Shown here in pieces: positions 25,124 through 33,793 of a stretch of 64,000 bases of DNA; the stretch's first letter is position 1; each line of letters starts with the position of its first letter. The translations under genes and the position numbers were made by a program. The notes under the pieces are model-generated. The model was not told the origin of the DNA. It did no database searches and worked only from the letters and a program-made list of their open reading frames with translations. The stretch is from Bacillota bacterium (GTDB lineage: Bacteria; Bacillota; Clostridia; Christensenellales; Christensenellaceae): contig JAEYKI010000004.1 in NCBI GenBank assembly GCA_023408315.1, forward strand, positions 62,001-126,000, written 5' to 3'.

Positions 25124-26371
25124 TTACTTGAGCAGCGAGAGGACGTTCTGGGGAGCGGAGTTTGCCTGTGCCAGCATGGCTGTGGAAGCCTGCGACAGGA
25201 TGTTGTTCTTGGTGTACTCCGTCATTTCCTGAGCGATGTCTACGTCCTTGATGCGGCTCTGTGCAGCGGACAGGTTCTGGGACTGCGCAGTCAGGTTGTT
25301 GATTTTGTGGTCCAGCCTGTTCTGCATGGCGCCCAGAAGCGCGCGCTGGTTGGAAACCGTGTTGATGGCCGCGCGGGTGGCTGTGATGGCCGCGCTTGCG
25401 CCGTTCTGCGTTGAGATGCTCTGCGTATCTACTCCCAAGCTGGTGCTATCCATATTACCGATGGCAAGATCCATCTTGTCGGCCGCCAGAGCGCCAACCT
25501 GAATACTCAGCGCGCCGCCTGTGCCTGTGCCTTCTTCGGTAACCACTTTCAATCCTTCCAGTTCCTGAACAAAATTAGCCTCGCTCGCAGTGCCGGTGAC
25601 GTTATTTGCAGCTGCTATGGAATATGTACCCAAGCCTGCCTGGCTCAGGTTGAGCGTGAAAGATTTGCCGTCTCCTACTGTGCCGTCTATTGCATCAGCA
25701 ATACTGACTACCGTGTTGGTAACATTACCGGTTACTGCGTCCTCAAACGAAATCTGGATGACTGTTGGGGTAGCAGTGTCAGCACTGAATGCTCCAGACG
25801 TTGCGCTAACATCACCAAGTGAAAGTGTGAAAGTGCCGGCCGCAGATGCGGACATGCCTGTGTTGGAGTACACGGAATAACTGCCTGTTCCGGAGAGGCT
25901 CAGGCCAGTGTTTAATGTGGAGCCGGTTGTTACGGCTACAGAAGGTGCACCCAGTGAACCGTCCAGTATGTTCATGTTGTTGAAGGTCGTGGTGCTTGCG
26001 ATCTGGTCGATTTCTTCTTTCAACTGGTCGAACTCTGCGGAAATCGCGCTGCGGTCAAACGATTCGTTGGTGCCGCTTGAGGACTGCACTGCCAGCTCGT
26101 TCATGCGCTGCAGCATGGACTGCGTTTCGGAAAGAGCGCCTTCAGCTGTCTGAATCAGTGAAATCGCATCCTGAGAGTTTTTGGAAGCCATATTCAGGCC
26201 GTTGATCTGCGCCTTCATTTTTTCTGTGATGGCGAGTCCGGCAGCGTCATCCGCCGCGCCGTTGATCTTGTAGCCCGAGGAGAGCTTCTCAGCCGCTTTC
26301 GCAACGTTATTGTTGTTGATTGTGTAGTTACGATAGGTGTTCATTGCCGTGATGTTTGTAGCGATTCTCAT
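25124..26371 (-). CDS. fliC: Flagellin
   Basis: The filament subunit has 415 residues. It starts MRIATNITAMNTYRN, contains LSSGYKINGAADDAAGLAI (about 32-50), and ends with the D0 helix IAQEMTEYTKNNILSQAS to SLLK. A Thr/Ser/Ala-rich variable centre (about 150-300) offers many possible glycosylation residues. The start is ATG 26371: GGAGG lies eight bases upstream, while an in-frame ATG at 26386 is part of that ribosome site. A SigD-type promoter lies at 26497-26525. It is the only flagellin gene in the window. Confidence 0.96.
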   Translation of the reverse strand: MRIATNITAMNTYRNYTINNNNVAKAAEKLSSGYKINGAADDAAGLAITEKMKAQINGLNMASKNSQDAISLIQTAEGALSETQSMLQRMNELAVQSSSGTNESFDRSAISAEFDQLKEEIDQIASTTTFNNMNILDGSLGAPSVAVTTGSTLNTGLSLSGTGSYSVYSNTGMSASAAGTFTLSLGDVSATSGAFSADTATPTVIQISFEDAVTGNVTNTVVSIADAIDGTVGDGKSFTLNLSQAGLGTYSIAAANNVTGTASEANFVQELEGLKVVTEEGTGTGGALSIQVGALAADKMDLAIGNMDSTSLGVDTQSISTQNGASAAITATRAAINTVSNQRALLGAMQNRLDHKINNLTAQSQNLSAAQSRIKDVDIAQEMTEYTKNNILSQASTAMLAQANSAPQNVLSLLK

Positions 26372-26397
26372 TTTAAAATCCTCCATGAAAATAAAAT
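26370..26397 (-). promoter_or_regulatory. Flagellin leader hairpin with GGA in the loop, candidate CsrA site
   Basis: Read on the minus strand, ATTTTA and TAAAAT pair around a 16-base loop containing CATGGAGGA, the flagellin ribosome site, and the start codon is in the 3' arm. GGA displayed in a loop is the recognition pattern of CsrA, which with FliW is encoded in the same window. The stem is short and A-T only, so the call is tentative. Confidence 0.4.
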
Positions 26398-26496
26398 TTT
26401 GGCGTCTGTGCCATTATTTAGAGGGTCTGCAGCTGCGCTTTACAATGCTGAAAATACTTGTGATATTAAAAAGACAGTTGCAGTTATCTCTGCTAT

Positions 26497-26525
26497 AATT
26501 ATCGAATGGATCAATAAAAACTTTA
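26497..26525 (-). promoter_or_regulatory. SigD-type promoter of flagellin
   Basis: On the minus strand, TAAAG (26525 to 26521), a 16-base spacer and CGATAATT (26504 to 26497) match the sigma-28 consensus. Transcription would start near 26493, giving a leader of about 120 bases. The -35 half is only 14 bases from a Spo0A-box-like site. Confidence 0.85.
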
Positions 26526-26631
26526 GAAGTTTTTAAAAATCGACAAATTTTTGAAAAAAAGGTGTTGAAAAAAGGCAGTTGTTTGGAAAAAAAATGTACA
26601 AATTGTTAAAATATTCTGAAATTTTGCTTGC

Positions 26632-26659
26632 TTTTTGTCGAAAATTGTTATATTATAAT
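26632..26659 (+). promoter_or_regulatory. cheC operon promoter with a Spo0A-box-like element
   Basis: TATAAT at 26654-26659 has no good -35; instead TTGTCGAA (26635-26642) lies where the -35 and spacer should be. The stretch 26632-26651 matches 17 of 20 bases at 184-203 before flgB. The shared element suggests that both early operons answer to the same regulator. Confidence 0.55.
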
Positions 26660-26753
26660 TTTGGTTAAGGTAACAAGGGGATATAAAGGAGTTCGTACTA
26701 AGCCGCTTTTTGAGGTATTAGTAATTTTTTATGTCCAAAAATAGAGGAAAAAA

Positions 26754-27359
26754 ATGGTGTTTGACGAATTTGACCTGGATTTATTAAAAGAGATAAGCAA
26801 CATAGGCGCGGGCAACGCCGCAGGGTCATTATCGGCTCTGGTCGGCCAGGAAATAGACATCAGTGTGCCAAATTGCTCCATGGTTGGTTTTTCCAAAATT
26901 GCGGACGTTATGGGCGGCCCGGAAAATGTATTGGTGGGTATCCTTGTGCAATTGGGAGGAGATTTTGAAGGCTTTATCCTGATGATGCAGGAAATGGATG
27001 ACGCGGCAAAAACCCTGAAGCTTCTTATGAATTTGGACGAGTTGCCCGGCCCGGAACTGAGCCTGGAGGAACTGGAACCCATGAAGGAAGTGTGCAACAT
27101 TCTGGTGGGCTCCTATGTGTCTGCTCTGACCAGCATGACGGGCCTTAAAATAGTACCCTCCGTACCCAGTATGACCGTGGATATGGCAATGGCCATTATG
27201 AACGTTCCAGCGCTGGTATACGGCGAGGTTGGGGAGTATGTTCTGGTGCTGGATACTAAATTTGGCGGTAAATCGGAAGAGGAGAACATTAACGGGCATT
27301 TTTTGCTGATACCAACCATTGAATCGTTTGAAACTTTAAAAAAGGCGCTGATGGGATAA
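26754..27359 (+). CDS. cheC: CheY-P phosphatase CheC
   Basis: This 201-residue protein has two copies of the CheC phosphatase motif ExxN: residues 13-16 (EISN) and 112-115 (EVCN), each followed by a conserved Pro. CheC removes phosphate from CheY-P and is stimulated by CheD, encoded next. It opens the second early operon behind AGAGG. With FliY at 41299 there are two phosphatases of this family and no CheZ, as usual in Gram-positives. Confidence 0.94.
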   Translation: MVFDEFDLDLLKEISNIGAGNAAGSLSALVGQEIDISVPNCSMVGFSKIADVMGGPENVLVGILVQLGGDFEGFILMMQEMDDAAKTLKLLMNLDELPGPELSLEELEPMKEVCNILVGSYVSALTSMTGLKIVPSVPSMTVDMAMAIMNVPALVYGEVGEYVLVLDTKFGGKSEEENINGHFLLIPTIESFETLKKALMG

Positions 27360-27369
27360 AAAGTGGTTT

Positions 27370-27849
27370 ATGAGTTCGATAATCATTGGAATGGCTGAAC
27401 TGGGGGTTGTTAAATCGCCCCAGAGAATTACCACACTGGGGTTGGGGTCCTGCGTAGGGGTGGTTCTGTATGACAGGATCACAAAGATTGGTGGAATGGT
27501 GCATATTGTTTTGCCGGATTCCAAAAATCAAACGGGTATCAATCGCGCTAAATTTGCCGATACGGGCATAGAAGAGCTTTTGAAAAAAATGCTGTGTACC
27601 GGCGCAAACAGAAATGTTATCACGGCAAAACTTGCCGGAGGCGCAAATATGTTTGGCAGCCTGCAAAAGAACGATCTTCTGAATGTTGGCGTGCGGAATG
27701 CCGAATACAGCAAGCTCTTCCTGGGAAAGCTCCGAATCCCGATTGTGGCCGAGGACCTGGGGGGATCGCACGGCCGGACAATAGAACTGAATACCGAAGA
27801 TGGCACACTGAAAATAAAGACCCTGGGCAAGAGTGAGACAATCATCTAG
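27370..27849 (+). CDS. cheD: Chemoreceptor glutamine deamidase CheD
   Basis: The 159 residues carry the catalytic Cys 28 (GLGSCVGV) and His 45 (GGMVHIVLPDS) of CheD, which deamidates receptor glutamines and binds CheC. It follows cheC by ten bases. Since no receptor genes are in the window, its substrates must be encoded elsewhere. Length is normal. Confidence 0.95.
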   Translation: MSSIIIGMAELGVVKSPQRITTLGLGSCVGVVLYDRITKIGGMVHIVLPDSKNQTGINRAKFADTGIEELLKKMLCTGANRNVITAKLAGGANMFGSLQKNDLLNVGVRNAEYSKLFLGKLRIPIVAEDLGGSHGRTIELNTEDGTLKIKTLGKSETII

Positions 27850-27893
27850 AGTCGCTGATGAATTACGCAATATATGACATTAGGAGGTAAATT

Positions 27894-28250
27894 ATGAAAA
27901 GGGTTTTGGTGGTTGATGATGCAGCTTTTATGCGGATTACAATCAAAAACTTGCTTTCCAAAAACGGATTCGAGATTGCAGGCGAAGCCGAAAACGGAGC
28001 GCAGGCCATTCAAAAATGCAGCGAGCTGCAGCCTGATATCATTACCATGGATATCACAATGCCCGAAGTATCCGGTATCGAAGCTCTGAAAGAGATTATG
28101 AAGGTTCGGCCGCAGACTGTTGTAATCATGGTATCCGCCATGGGCCAGGAAGGTATGGTTAAGGAAGCGGTTATGCTGGGAGCCAAAGGTTTTGTTGTAA
28201 AGCCGTTTAAAGAAGAGGTTATCATGGCGGCCTTGGGTAAATTTAAGTAA
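27894..28250 (+). CDS. cheY: Chemotaxis response regulator CheY
   Basis: This stand-alone receiver domain has 118 residues. Asp 8 and Asp 9 bind the metal, Asp 53 (TMDITMP) is the phosphoacceptor, Ser 81 and Lys 103 complete the switch. A very good ribosome site (TAGGAGG) precedes the ATG. In Bacillus cheY follows fliY; here it lies between cheD and cheA, one sign of rearranged order. Confidence 0.93.
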   Translation: MKRVLVVDDAAFMRITIKNLLSKNGFEIAGEAENGAQAIQKCSELQPDIITMDITMPEVSGIEALKEIMKVRPQTVVIMVSAMGQEGMVKEAVMLGAKGFVVKPFKEEVIMAALGKFK

Positions 28251-28288
28251 GCCTGCGCCAAACGAACGGATTTTAAGGAGGGGGAAAT

Positions 28289-30325
28289 ATGGCGGAAAAC
28301 GATATCCTTTTGGAGACATTTATTTTTGAAAACAGCCAACTGCTGGAACAATTGGAAGAATTATTATTAAGCGGAGAGAAACATGCAACTTTGAACCGCG
28401 AACAGATAGACGAAACTTTCCGCGTAATGCACACAATAAAAGGGTCTTCTGCAATGATGGGTTACGAGGGAATGTCTTCCCTGGCTCACGCTGTAGAGGA
28501 CCTTTTCTCTAAAATTCGCTTGAAAAGCCCCAAGGATTCCAAATGGCAGCGCATATTTGACATTGTTCTGGAATCCATAGACTTTTTTAAAGCGGAGATC
28601 ATTAAGTTGCAGAACGGCACGGTGCCGGACGCGGCTGCGGACGAGCTTTGCAAGGAATTAAAAGAGATTGCTCTTGGAATTGAATCGGACGAGCCGCAAA
28701 CAGGAGCGGAAGAAATCTCTGCGGCAAGGCCCGTGGACGGCATTGGCTGCGAAATTGACTACAGCGAGCTTGCGAAACTGCAAAAAAATGAGAACGACCG
28801 GTATTATTGCGCAAAGGTGCGTTTTTTTAGTGACTGCCAGATGGAAACGGTGCGCGCGTTTGGCGTGCTTGTGGCAATTAAGGACCTGTACACGGACATT
28901 ATCCACTTCCCCAGAAATATTGACTTGAACTGTGATGACGAGGTTGCGGAAAATGGCTTCAAGATTTTTTTGACAGCCAGCTCCGAAGCCAGCGAATCCA
29001 TTCGGGAGAAACTGGAACAGACCATGTTTTTGCAGAGCCTGGAGTTCCACGAAATGAGTTTTGAAAAGGAAGAGGAATCAACAGCGCCCAAAAGCGAGGC
29101 GGAAGCGGATGCGCCAAAGGCCGCTGTGAATACCGAGCAGGTAGAAGACAGAGGGATCAAACAAAGCTTTTTGAGTGTAAATATTAATAAAATAGACAAG
29201 CTGATGAACCTGGTTGGAGAAATTGTGACCACCGAGGCAATGGTGACCCGGAATCCTGATCTTCAAAACCTGCATCTGGAGAATTTTGAAAAGCAGGCCC
29301 GCTTGCTGAAAAAGCTGACGGACGAATTGCAGGACGTGGTGATGTCTATACGCATGGTGCCAGTTTCCTCTGTGTTTCATAAGATGCAGCGCATTGTGCG
29401 GGATATGAGTAAGAAGGAAAACAAACCGGCGCGCCTGGTTGTGGTTGGGGAAGAGACTGAAGTGGACAAAAACGTTCTGGACAATCTTTCCGATCCTTTG
29501 ATGCACCTGATTCGCAATGCGATGGACCATGGCCTGGAAACAGGCGCGGAGCGCAGGGCTGCCGGTAAACCGGAAGAAGGGACCATTGTGCTGGAGGCCA
29601 GGAACTCCGGCGGCGACGTGATTGTGCGCGTAACGGACGACGGCCGGGGCCTGAACCGCAGCAAGATTATTAAAAAGGCCATTGAAAAAGGGCTGACCAC
29701 TAAGCAGGAGAGCGAGATATCGGACAAGGAAGCGTATGGCTTTATTTTGCTCCCCGGTTTCTCCACCAAGGACCAGGTTACGGAATATTCCGGCCGCGGC
29801 GTTGGCATGGACGTGGTGCGCACCAACATAAACAACATTGGCGGGAGCATAGCGGTGGAAAGCGAAGAGGGCAGGGGCACAACCATTACCCTGCATATTC
29901 CGTTGACATTGGCCATTTTGAACGGCATGAAGGTCTCTGTGGGTGAGACCATGTACATTGTTCCTATTCTGACTATTAAAGAATCTCTGGAGCCCAAGAA
30001 ACACAAACTGATTATGGACCCGGACGGAAACGAAATGATGATGATACGCGGACAGTGTTTTCCTATTATAAGGCTCCATCAACTGTTCTGCGTGGAGGAG
30101 GGCATCCATGATATCAATGAGGGCATCATGATATTGGTGGAGAGCGAGGCCGGATCTGCCTGCCTGTTTGCGGACGAGCTTTTGGGCGAACAGCAGGCCG
30201 TTGTGAAACCCATGCCCACCTATATTACAAAAAACATGGGCAGGCTGAAGGGCATTGCGGGCTGCACCATATTGGGAGATGGCTCCATTGCGCGCGTTCT
30301 GGATGTGAACAGCCTGCTTGTATAG
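28289..30325 (+). CDS. cheA: Chemotaxis histidine kinase CheA
   Basis: The 678 residues have the P1 domain with phospho-accepting His 48 (VMHTIKGSSAMMGY), a P2-like domain, the dimerisation helices (FLSVNINKIDKLMNLVGEIV), the ATPase domain (LIRNAMDHGLE; GRGVGMDVVR) and a CheW-like C-terminal domain. CheA phosphorylates CheY and CheB. AAGGAGGGG precedes the ATG. fliF follows after 88 bases containing a hairpin, which is not its usual downstream neighbour. Confidence 0.96.
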   Translation: MAENDILLETFIFENSQLLEQLEELLLSGEKHATLNREQIDETFRVMHTIKGSSAMMGYEGMSSLAHAVEDLFSKIRLKSPKDSKWQRIFDIVLESIDFFKAEIIKLQNGTVPDAAADELCKELKEIALGIESDEPQTGAEEISAARPVDGIGCEIDYSELAKLQKNENDRYYCAKVRFFSDCQMETVRAFGVLVAIKDLYTDIIHFPRNIDLNCDDEVAENGFKIFLTASSEASESIREKLEQTMFLQSLEFHEMSFEKEEESTAPKSEAEADAPKAAVNTEQVEDRGIKQSFLSVNINKIDKLMNLVGEIVTTEAMVTRNPDLQNLHLENFEKQARLLKKLTDELQDVVMSIRMVPVSSVFHKMQRIVRDMSKKENKPARLVVVGEETEVDKNVLDNLSDPLMHLIRNAMDHGLETGAERRAAGKPEEGTIVLEARNSGGDVIVRVTDDGRGLNRSKIIKKAIEKGLTTKQESEISDKEAYGFILLPGFSTKDQVTEYSGRGVGMDVVRTNINNIGGSIAVESEEGRGTTITLHIPLTLAILNGMKVSVGETMYIVPILTIKESLEPKKHKLIMDPDGNEMMMIRGQCFPIIRLHQLFCVEEGIHDINEGIMILVESEAGSACLFADELLGEQQAVVKPMPTYITKNMGRLKGIAGCTILGDGSIARVLDVNSLLV

Positions 30326-30339
30326 CGGAATAAACGGCT

Positions 30340-30364
30340 GCCCGTCTGTTAAAAAACGGACGGC
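30340..30364. other. Hairpin between cheA and fliF
   Basis: GCCCGTCTGTT and AACGGACGGC can form a ten-pair stem with one bulge and one G-T pair. No T-run follows (TGTTGTTGG), so I read it as a partial terminator or RNA-processing site that marks the junction of chemotaxis and basal-body genes. Confidence 0.45.
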
Positions 30365-30413
30365 TGTTGTTGGAAAGTGAGGTAGACAGCTTCTGAATAT
30401 TTTAAAAAATTTT

Positions 30414-32006
30414 ATGGACTTTTTTAAAAAAATGAAAAGGTCCCAACTGATATTAATGGTTGTTGTGGTTGTAGGCGCCATTGTGGGCCTCAGCATTGTT
30501 ACCTCACTCGCCAATCAGGTGAATTATGCGGTTTTGTTTTCCGGGATGACATCCAGCGACGCGGGAGACGTATACAATAAGCTGCAGGAACTGGGCGTGG
30601 ACGTTAAAGCAGAAGGCGACGGGACCATACTGGTACCCAAAGAACAGGTAAACCAACTGACATACCAGTTGAATGCGGAAGGGTATCCCAAAAGCGGGCT
30701 TAATTTTGATTTTTATACGCAAAACGCAACGTCTTTTGGCATGACGGACCAGGATAAGCGGCTCTACCTGCAGTTTCAGCTTGAACAGAATATCTCTCAG
30801 ACCATTAACCAGATGGAGAAGATAAAGAGCAGTACCGTAATGATTACGCTGCCCCAGAAGAGCAGCTATGTTCTTTCCGGCCAGAATAACGCCAAGGCCA
30901 CGGCTTCTGTTGTGCTTGATTTAAGGGACGGGCAGACGCTGACCGCAAACGATGCGGCGACCATACGCGCGGTGGTATCTAAGAGCGTTGAGAATCTGGC
31001 GCCCGAGGATATCACCATCGCGGATTCCAAGATGAATACATACAGTGCGAATGGATTGAGCGGGGACGGGACCGGTGCCATAAACCAGCAGCTTGAACTG
31101 CAGGCGCAGGTTGCGGAGAAGCTCCGGCAGCAGATATTGAATCTTTTGACGCCGGTTTTTGGTGCTGAAAAACTTTCCGCCAGTGTGAATGTGCTGCTGA
31201 ATTTCGACAAATCCACCACCAATTCCATTACGCTTGCGCCTCCTGTGGACAACGGAGACAATACCGGTTTGATTGTGAGCATGAAGGAGACAGAGGAAAA
31301 GGTTGCAAACGGAACGACGGCCACCGAGGGACAGCCCGGGCAGGTGGAAAACGGAGGCGGCGCGGTTACCAACCAGGCGGTGGAGTCGCCCGAGGCCAGC
31401 GGCAATTACTCCATGATTACCAAGGAGATCAATGCGGAAGTGAACCAGATCAACCAGCAGCTTGAGAAAGCGCAGGGAACCATACAGGATCTTTCCGCTA
31501 CTGTAATCATTGACGGTGGGGACGATGTGAAAGCGCTGCTTCCCGACCTTAAAAAACAGATTGCGACCGCCATTGGTGTTTCTGAAGACAAAATAACCGT
31601 ATCTAACATGTCGTTTGCGCAGAATACCCAGTACCAGCAGACACTGACCGCGCAGCAGGAAGCTGTAGCCAAGATGCAGCAGGGACAGATGATTCAGGCC
31701 CTGATTATAGCGGCAGCCATTGTGGCTGTTGCCCTGATTATAATCGGCACCCTGCGCGCTTCTGCAAGACGCAAAAGGTTGGCCTTGGAGCTGGAGAATG
31801 AGCTGCAGATGCAGCAGTTTAATGCAAACGCCCTACCGTATAACGGAGCGGTTGATGTTATTGCGGACGAAGAGTTGTCCATTGAAGATTTGATGGAAAA
31901 AGACAAAAACAATACGCTGGGCCAGTTGCAGGGACTTGTGCAAAAGGATTCGGAGATGATTGCGCAGCTCCTGAGAAACTGGTTGTCCGACGACTACAGG
32001 AGGTAA
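30414..32006 (+). CDS. fliF: Flagellar MS-ring protein FliF
   Basis: FliF forms the MS ring, the platform for rod and export gate. The 530 residues have two membrane helices (about 15-35 and 425-450), ring-building motifs (NYAVLFSGM, MTDQDKRLYLQFQLE) and a C-terminal FliG-binding tail (IADEELSIEDLMEKD). ATG 30414 lacks a ribosome site. An in-frame CTG at 30393, ten bases after GTGAGG, would add LNILKNF and resembles usual FliF starts, so the true start may be there. A TTCGACAA inside the gene (31203-31210) is probably chance. Confidence 0.95.
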   Translation: MDFFKKMKRSQLILMVVVVVGAIVGLSIVTSLANQVNYAVLFSGMTSSDAGDVYNKLQELGVDVKAEGDGTILVPKEQVNQLTYQLNAEGYPKSGLNFDFYTQNATSFGMTDQDKRLYLQFQLEQNISQTINQMEKIKSSTVMITLPQKSSYVLSGQNNAKATASVVLDLRDGQTLTANDAATIRAVVSKSVENLAPEDITIADSKMNTYSANGLSGDGTGAINQQLELQAQVAEKLRQQILNLLTPVFGAEKLSASVNVLLNFDKSTTNSITLAPPVDNGDNTGLIVSMKETEEKVANGTTATEGQPGQVENGGGAVTNQAVESPEASGNYSMITKEINAEVNQINQQLEKAQGTIQDLSATVIIDGGDDVKALLPDLKKQIATAIGVSEDKITVSNMSFAQNTQYQQTLTAQQEAVAKMQQGQMIQALIIAAAIVAVALIIIGTLRASARRKRLALELENELQMQQFNANALPYNGAVDVIADEELSIEDLMEKDKNNTLGQLQGLVQKDSEMIAQLLRNWLSDDYRR

Positions 32007-32010
32007 CATC

Positions 32011-33021
32011 ATGCCCGGCAAAGCTTTATCCTCAAAAGAGAAAGCGGCCATCCTGATGCTGACGCTTGGAAAAGAGTATTCGGCCAGTATTTACAAGCAT
32101 TTGACCGAAGAAGAAATTGAACAGCTTACGCTGAGCATTACGGGGCTGGGTACGTTTGATACGGATACCAAAAATGCGGTATTGTCTGAATTCTACGATA
32201 TATGCGTGGCGCAGAGATATATAACCGAGGGCGGCATTGACAGTGCCCGCGAGATTTTGGTAAAAGCCGTTGGCCCTGAAAAGGCGGACGAATTGATTGG
32301 CAGGCTTTCCGCGTCTCTTCAGGTTCGGCCTTTTGACATCATCCGCAAGGCGGACCCCACGCAGATTCTGAATTTTATACAGCACGAGCATCCGCAGACC
32401 ATCGCGCTGATACTGTCCTATATGCAGCCGCCCAAGGCAGCCGCTGTTTTATCCTCCCTGCCCGAGGATATACAGGCAAAGGTTGTGCAGCGCATAGCGA
32501 CCATGAGCGTATCTTCTCCCGAATTCATCAGGGAAGCTGAGCGGATACTGGAGCGGAAACTCTCCAGCATGGGGCAGGAAGAAAACACTTCTGTGGGCGG
32601 CATTTCCGTGATTGTGGAGATTTTGAATTCCATTGACAGGAGTACCGAAAAAAGCATCTTGGAAAGCATTGAGATGGAGAATCCTGAGCTGGCGGACGAA
32701 ATACACCGCAGAATGTTTATATTCGAAGACATTGCCAAGCTTTCCAATCTGGCGTTGCAGCGCGTGCTGAAGGAAGTGGACAACGACGTGCTGACAATGG
32801 CGCTAAAAGGAGCGAGTGCGGAAATTTCCGCCAAGATCAACAACAATATTTCCAAGCGGTTGCAGGAGCTTATAAAGGAAAACATGGATTATATGGGCCC
32901 TGTGCGCGTGCGGGACGTGGAACAGGCGCAGCAGAAAATTGTAAATATTATTCGCAAACTGGAAGACGAAGGCGAAATAGAAGTATCCAGGGGCGGTGGC
33001 GACGATGAGTTCGTTGTTTAG
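32011..33021 (+). CDS. fliG: Flagellar motor switch protein FliG
   Basis: This 336-residue protein has FliG length and domain order. The middle domain includes EHPQTIALILSYMQP, the torque helix region lies toward the C-terminus (NDVLTMALKGASAEISAKI), and MGPVRVRDVEQAQQKIV is the conserved end. FliG couples ion flow through MotA/MotB to rotation. It begins four bases after fliF behind AGGAGG. Confidence 0.96.
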   Translation: MPGKALSSKEKAAILMLTLGKEYSASIYKHLTEEEIEQLTLSITGLGTFDTDTKNAVLSEFYDICVAQRYITEGGIDSAREILVKAVGPEKADELIGRLSASLQVRPFDIIRKADPTQILNFIQHEHPQTIALILSYMQPPKAAAVLSSLPEDIQAKVVQRIATMSVSSPEFIREAERILERKLSSMGQEENTSVGGISVIVEILNSIDRSTEKSILESIEMENPELADEIHRRMFIFEDIAKLSNLALQRVLKEVDNDVLTMALKGASAEISAKINNNISKRLQELIKENMDYMGPVRVRDVEQAQQKIVNIIRKLEDEGEIEVSRGGGDDEFVV

Positions 33022-33793
33022 AATAGATAAAAATTCCATTATCGCCCAGGAAAGCAAAACGGCAGGCTTTGTGGTTCTTCCGCGGTTTGAAGAAATGATT
33101 CAAAAAACCGAGAAGGAAACGGACAAGCAAAAAAAGGAGGAGGAAACTCCATCCGAAGCGGGCGAGCCTGAAAAAGAGGACGAACTGGAGATTAAAAAGC
33201 GGCAGCTTGCGGCAGCGCAGAAGCAGATTGAACAGGCGAAAGCAAACGCTGCCCAAATAATAGGCCAGGCAAAGCTGGAAGCCCAGGAGCTGTATGAAAA
33301 AGCGGCCAAGGAAGGCTTTAGGGCCGGGCTGGCAAAGGCCCAGAACGAAGCGGGGGAGGCCCGGAAAAAAGAAAAACAGGCTGTGGCAGACGCGGTGCGT
33401 GTGTTTGCGGCCGCAAAGGACTCCATTTATTCTGAAATGGAAGCCGGCGTTCTTGATTTGGCAAAGTGCATTGCCGGGCATATTATTAAAACCGAATTGA
33501 AAGAAAACGACGAAGCCTATAAGAGCATAGTCCGCAATATGCTGACAACATTGAAGAACCAGAGCAGCGTTTTACTCAAAACCAGCAAAGAAGATTACGA
33601 ACGGTTTTTTGCAAAGCCGGAAAGCGACATTGCCCAGGAATTGGCCAATGCCGGGATTCGTGTTGCGCAGGATATGTCTTTGGCGTGCGGCGACTGCATG
33701 GTTGAGACGGAATACGGCTGCGTAAACGCAGGCATCAAGACGCAGCTGGGCCGGCTGGAATACGCTTTAAAGCAAATTGGGGCGGAAATTTGA
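33005..33793 (+). CDS. fliH: Flagellar export ATPase regulator FliH
   Basis: The 262 residues contain a charged coiled coil (about 30-130) with Ala-rich repeats, and a C-terminal domain resembling V-type ATPase subunit E (VEDYERFFAKPES-like segment, LACGDCMVETEYGCVNAGI). FliH binds and restrains FliI. I favour ATG 33005; GTG 32996 is an alternative. It overlaps fliG at its start and fliI at its end, so translation is coupled. Confidence 0.92.
   Translation: MSSLFRIDKNSIIAQESKTAGFVVLPRFEEMIQKTEKETDKQKKEEETPSEAGEPEKEDELEIKKRQLAAAQKQIEQAKANAAQIIGQAKLEAQELYEKAAKEGFRAGLAKAQNEAGEARKKEKQAVADAVRVFAAAKDSIYSEMEAGVLDLAKCIAGHIIKTELKENDEAYKSIVRNMLTTLKNQSSVLLKTSKEDYERFFAKPESDIAQELANAGIRVAQDMSLACGDCMVETEYGCVNAGIKTQLGRLEYALKQIGAEI

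Larger units (their letters stand above)
26387..26753. promoter_or_regulatory. Divergent control region between fliC and cheC
   Basis: These 367 bases contain no gene. They hold the SigD-type flagellin promoter (26497-26525, minus), the flagellin leader, a Spo0A-box-like site with one mismatch (26539-26547), a second near-perfect box (26632-26651) and a TATAAT -10 (26654-26659) for the cheC operon. An AAAGGAG at about 26694 has no start codon at a suitable distance, so I see no leader peptide. Confidence 0.7.

Noticed and set aside
29078..30514. Minus-strand open frame of 478 residues opposite cheA
   Set aside because: The cheA reading is certain. The antisense translation is His/Gln-rich without domains.
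31203..31210. TTCGACAA inside fliF, a perfect Spo0A-box core
   Set aside because: It encodes part of a conserved coding stretch, has no neighbouring promoter, and the longer shared element is absent.
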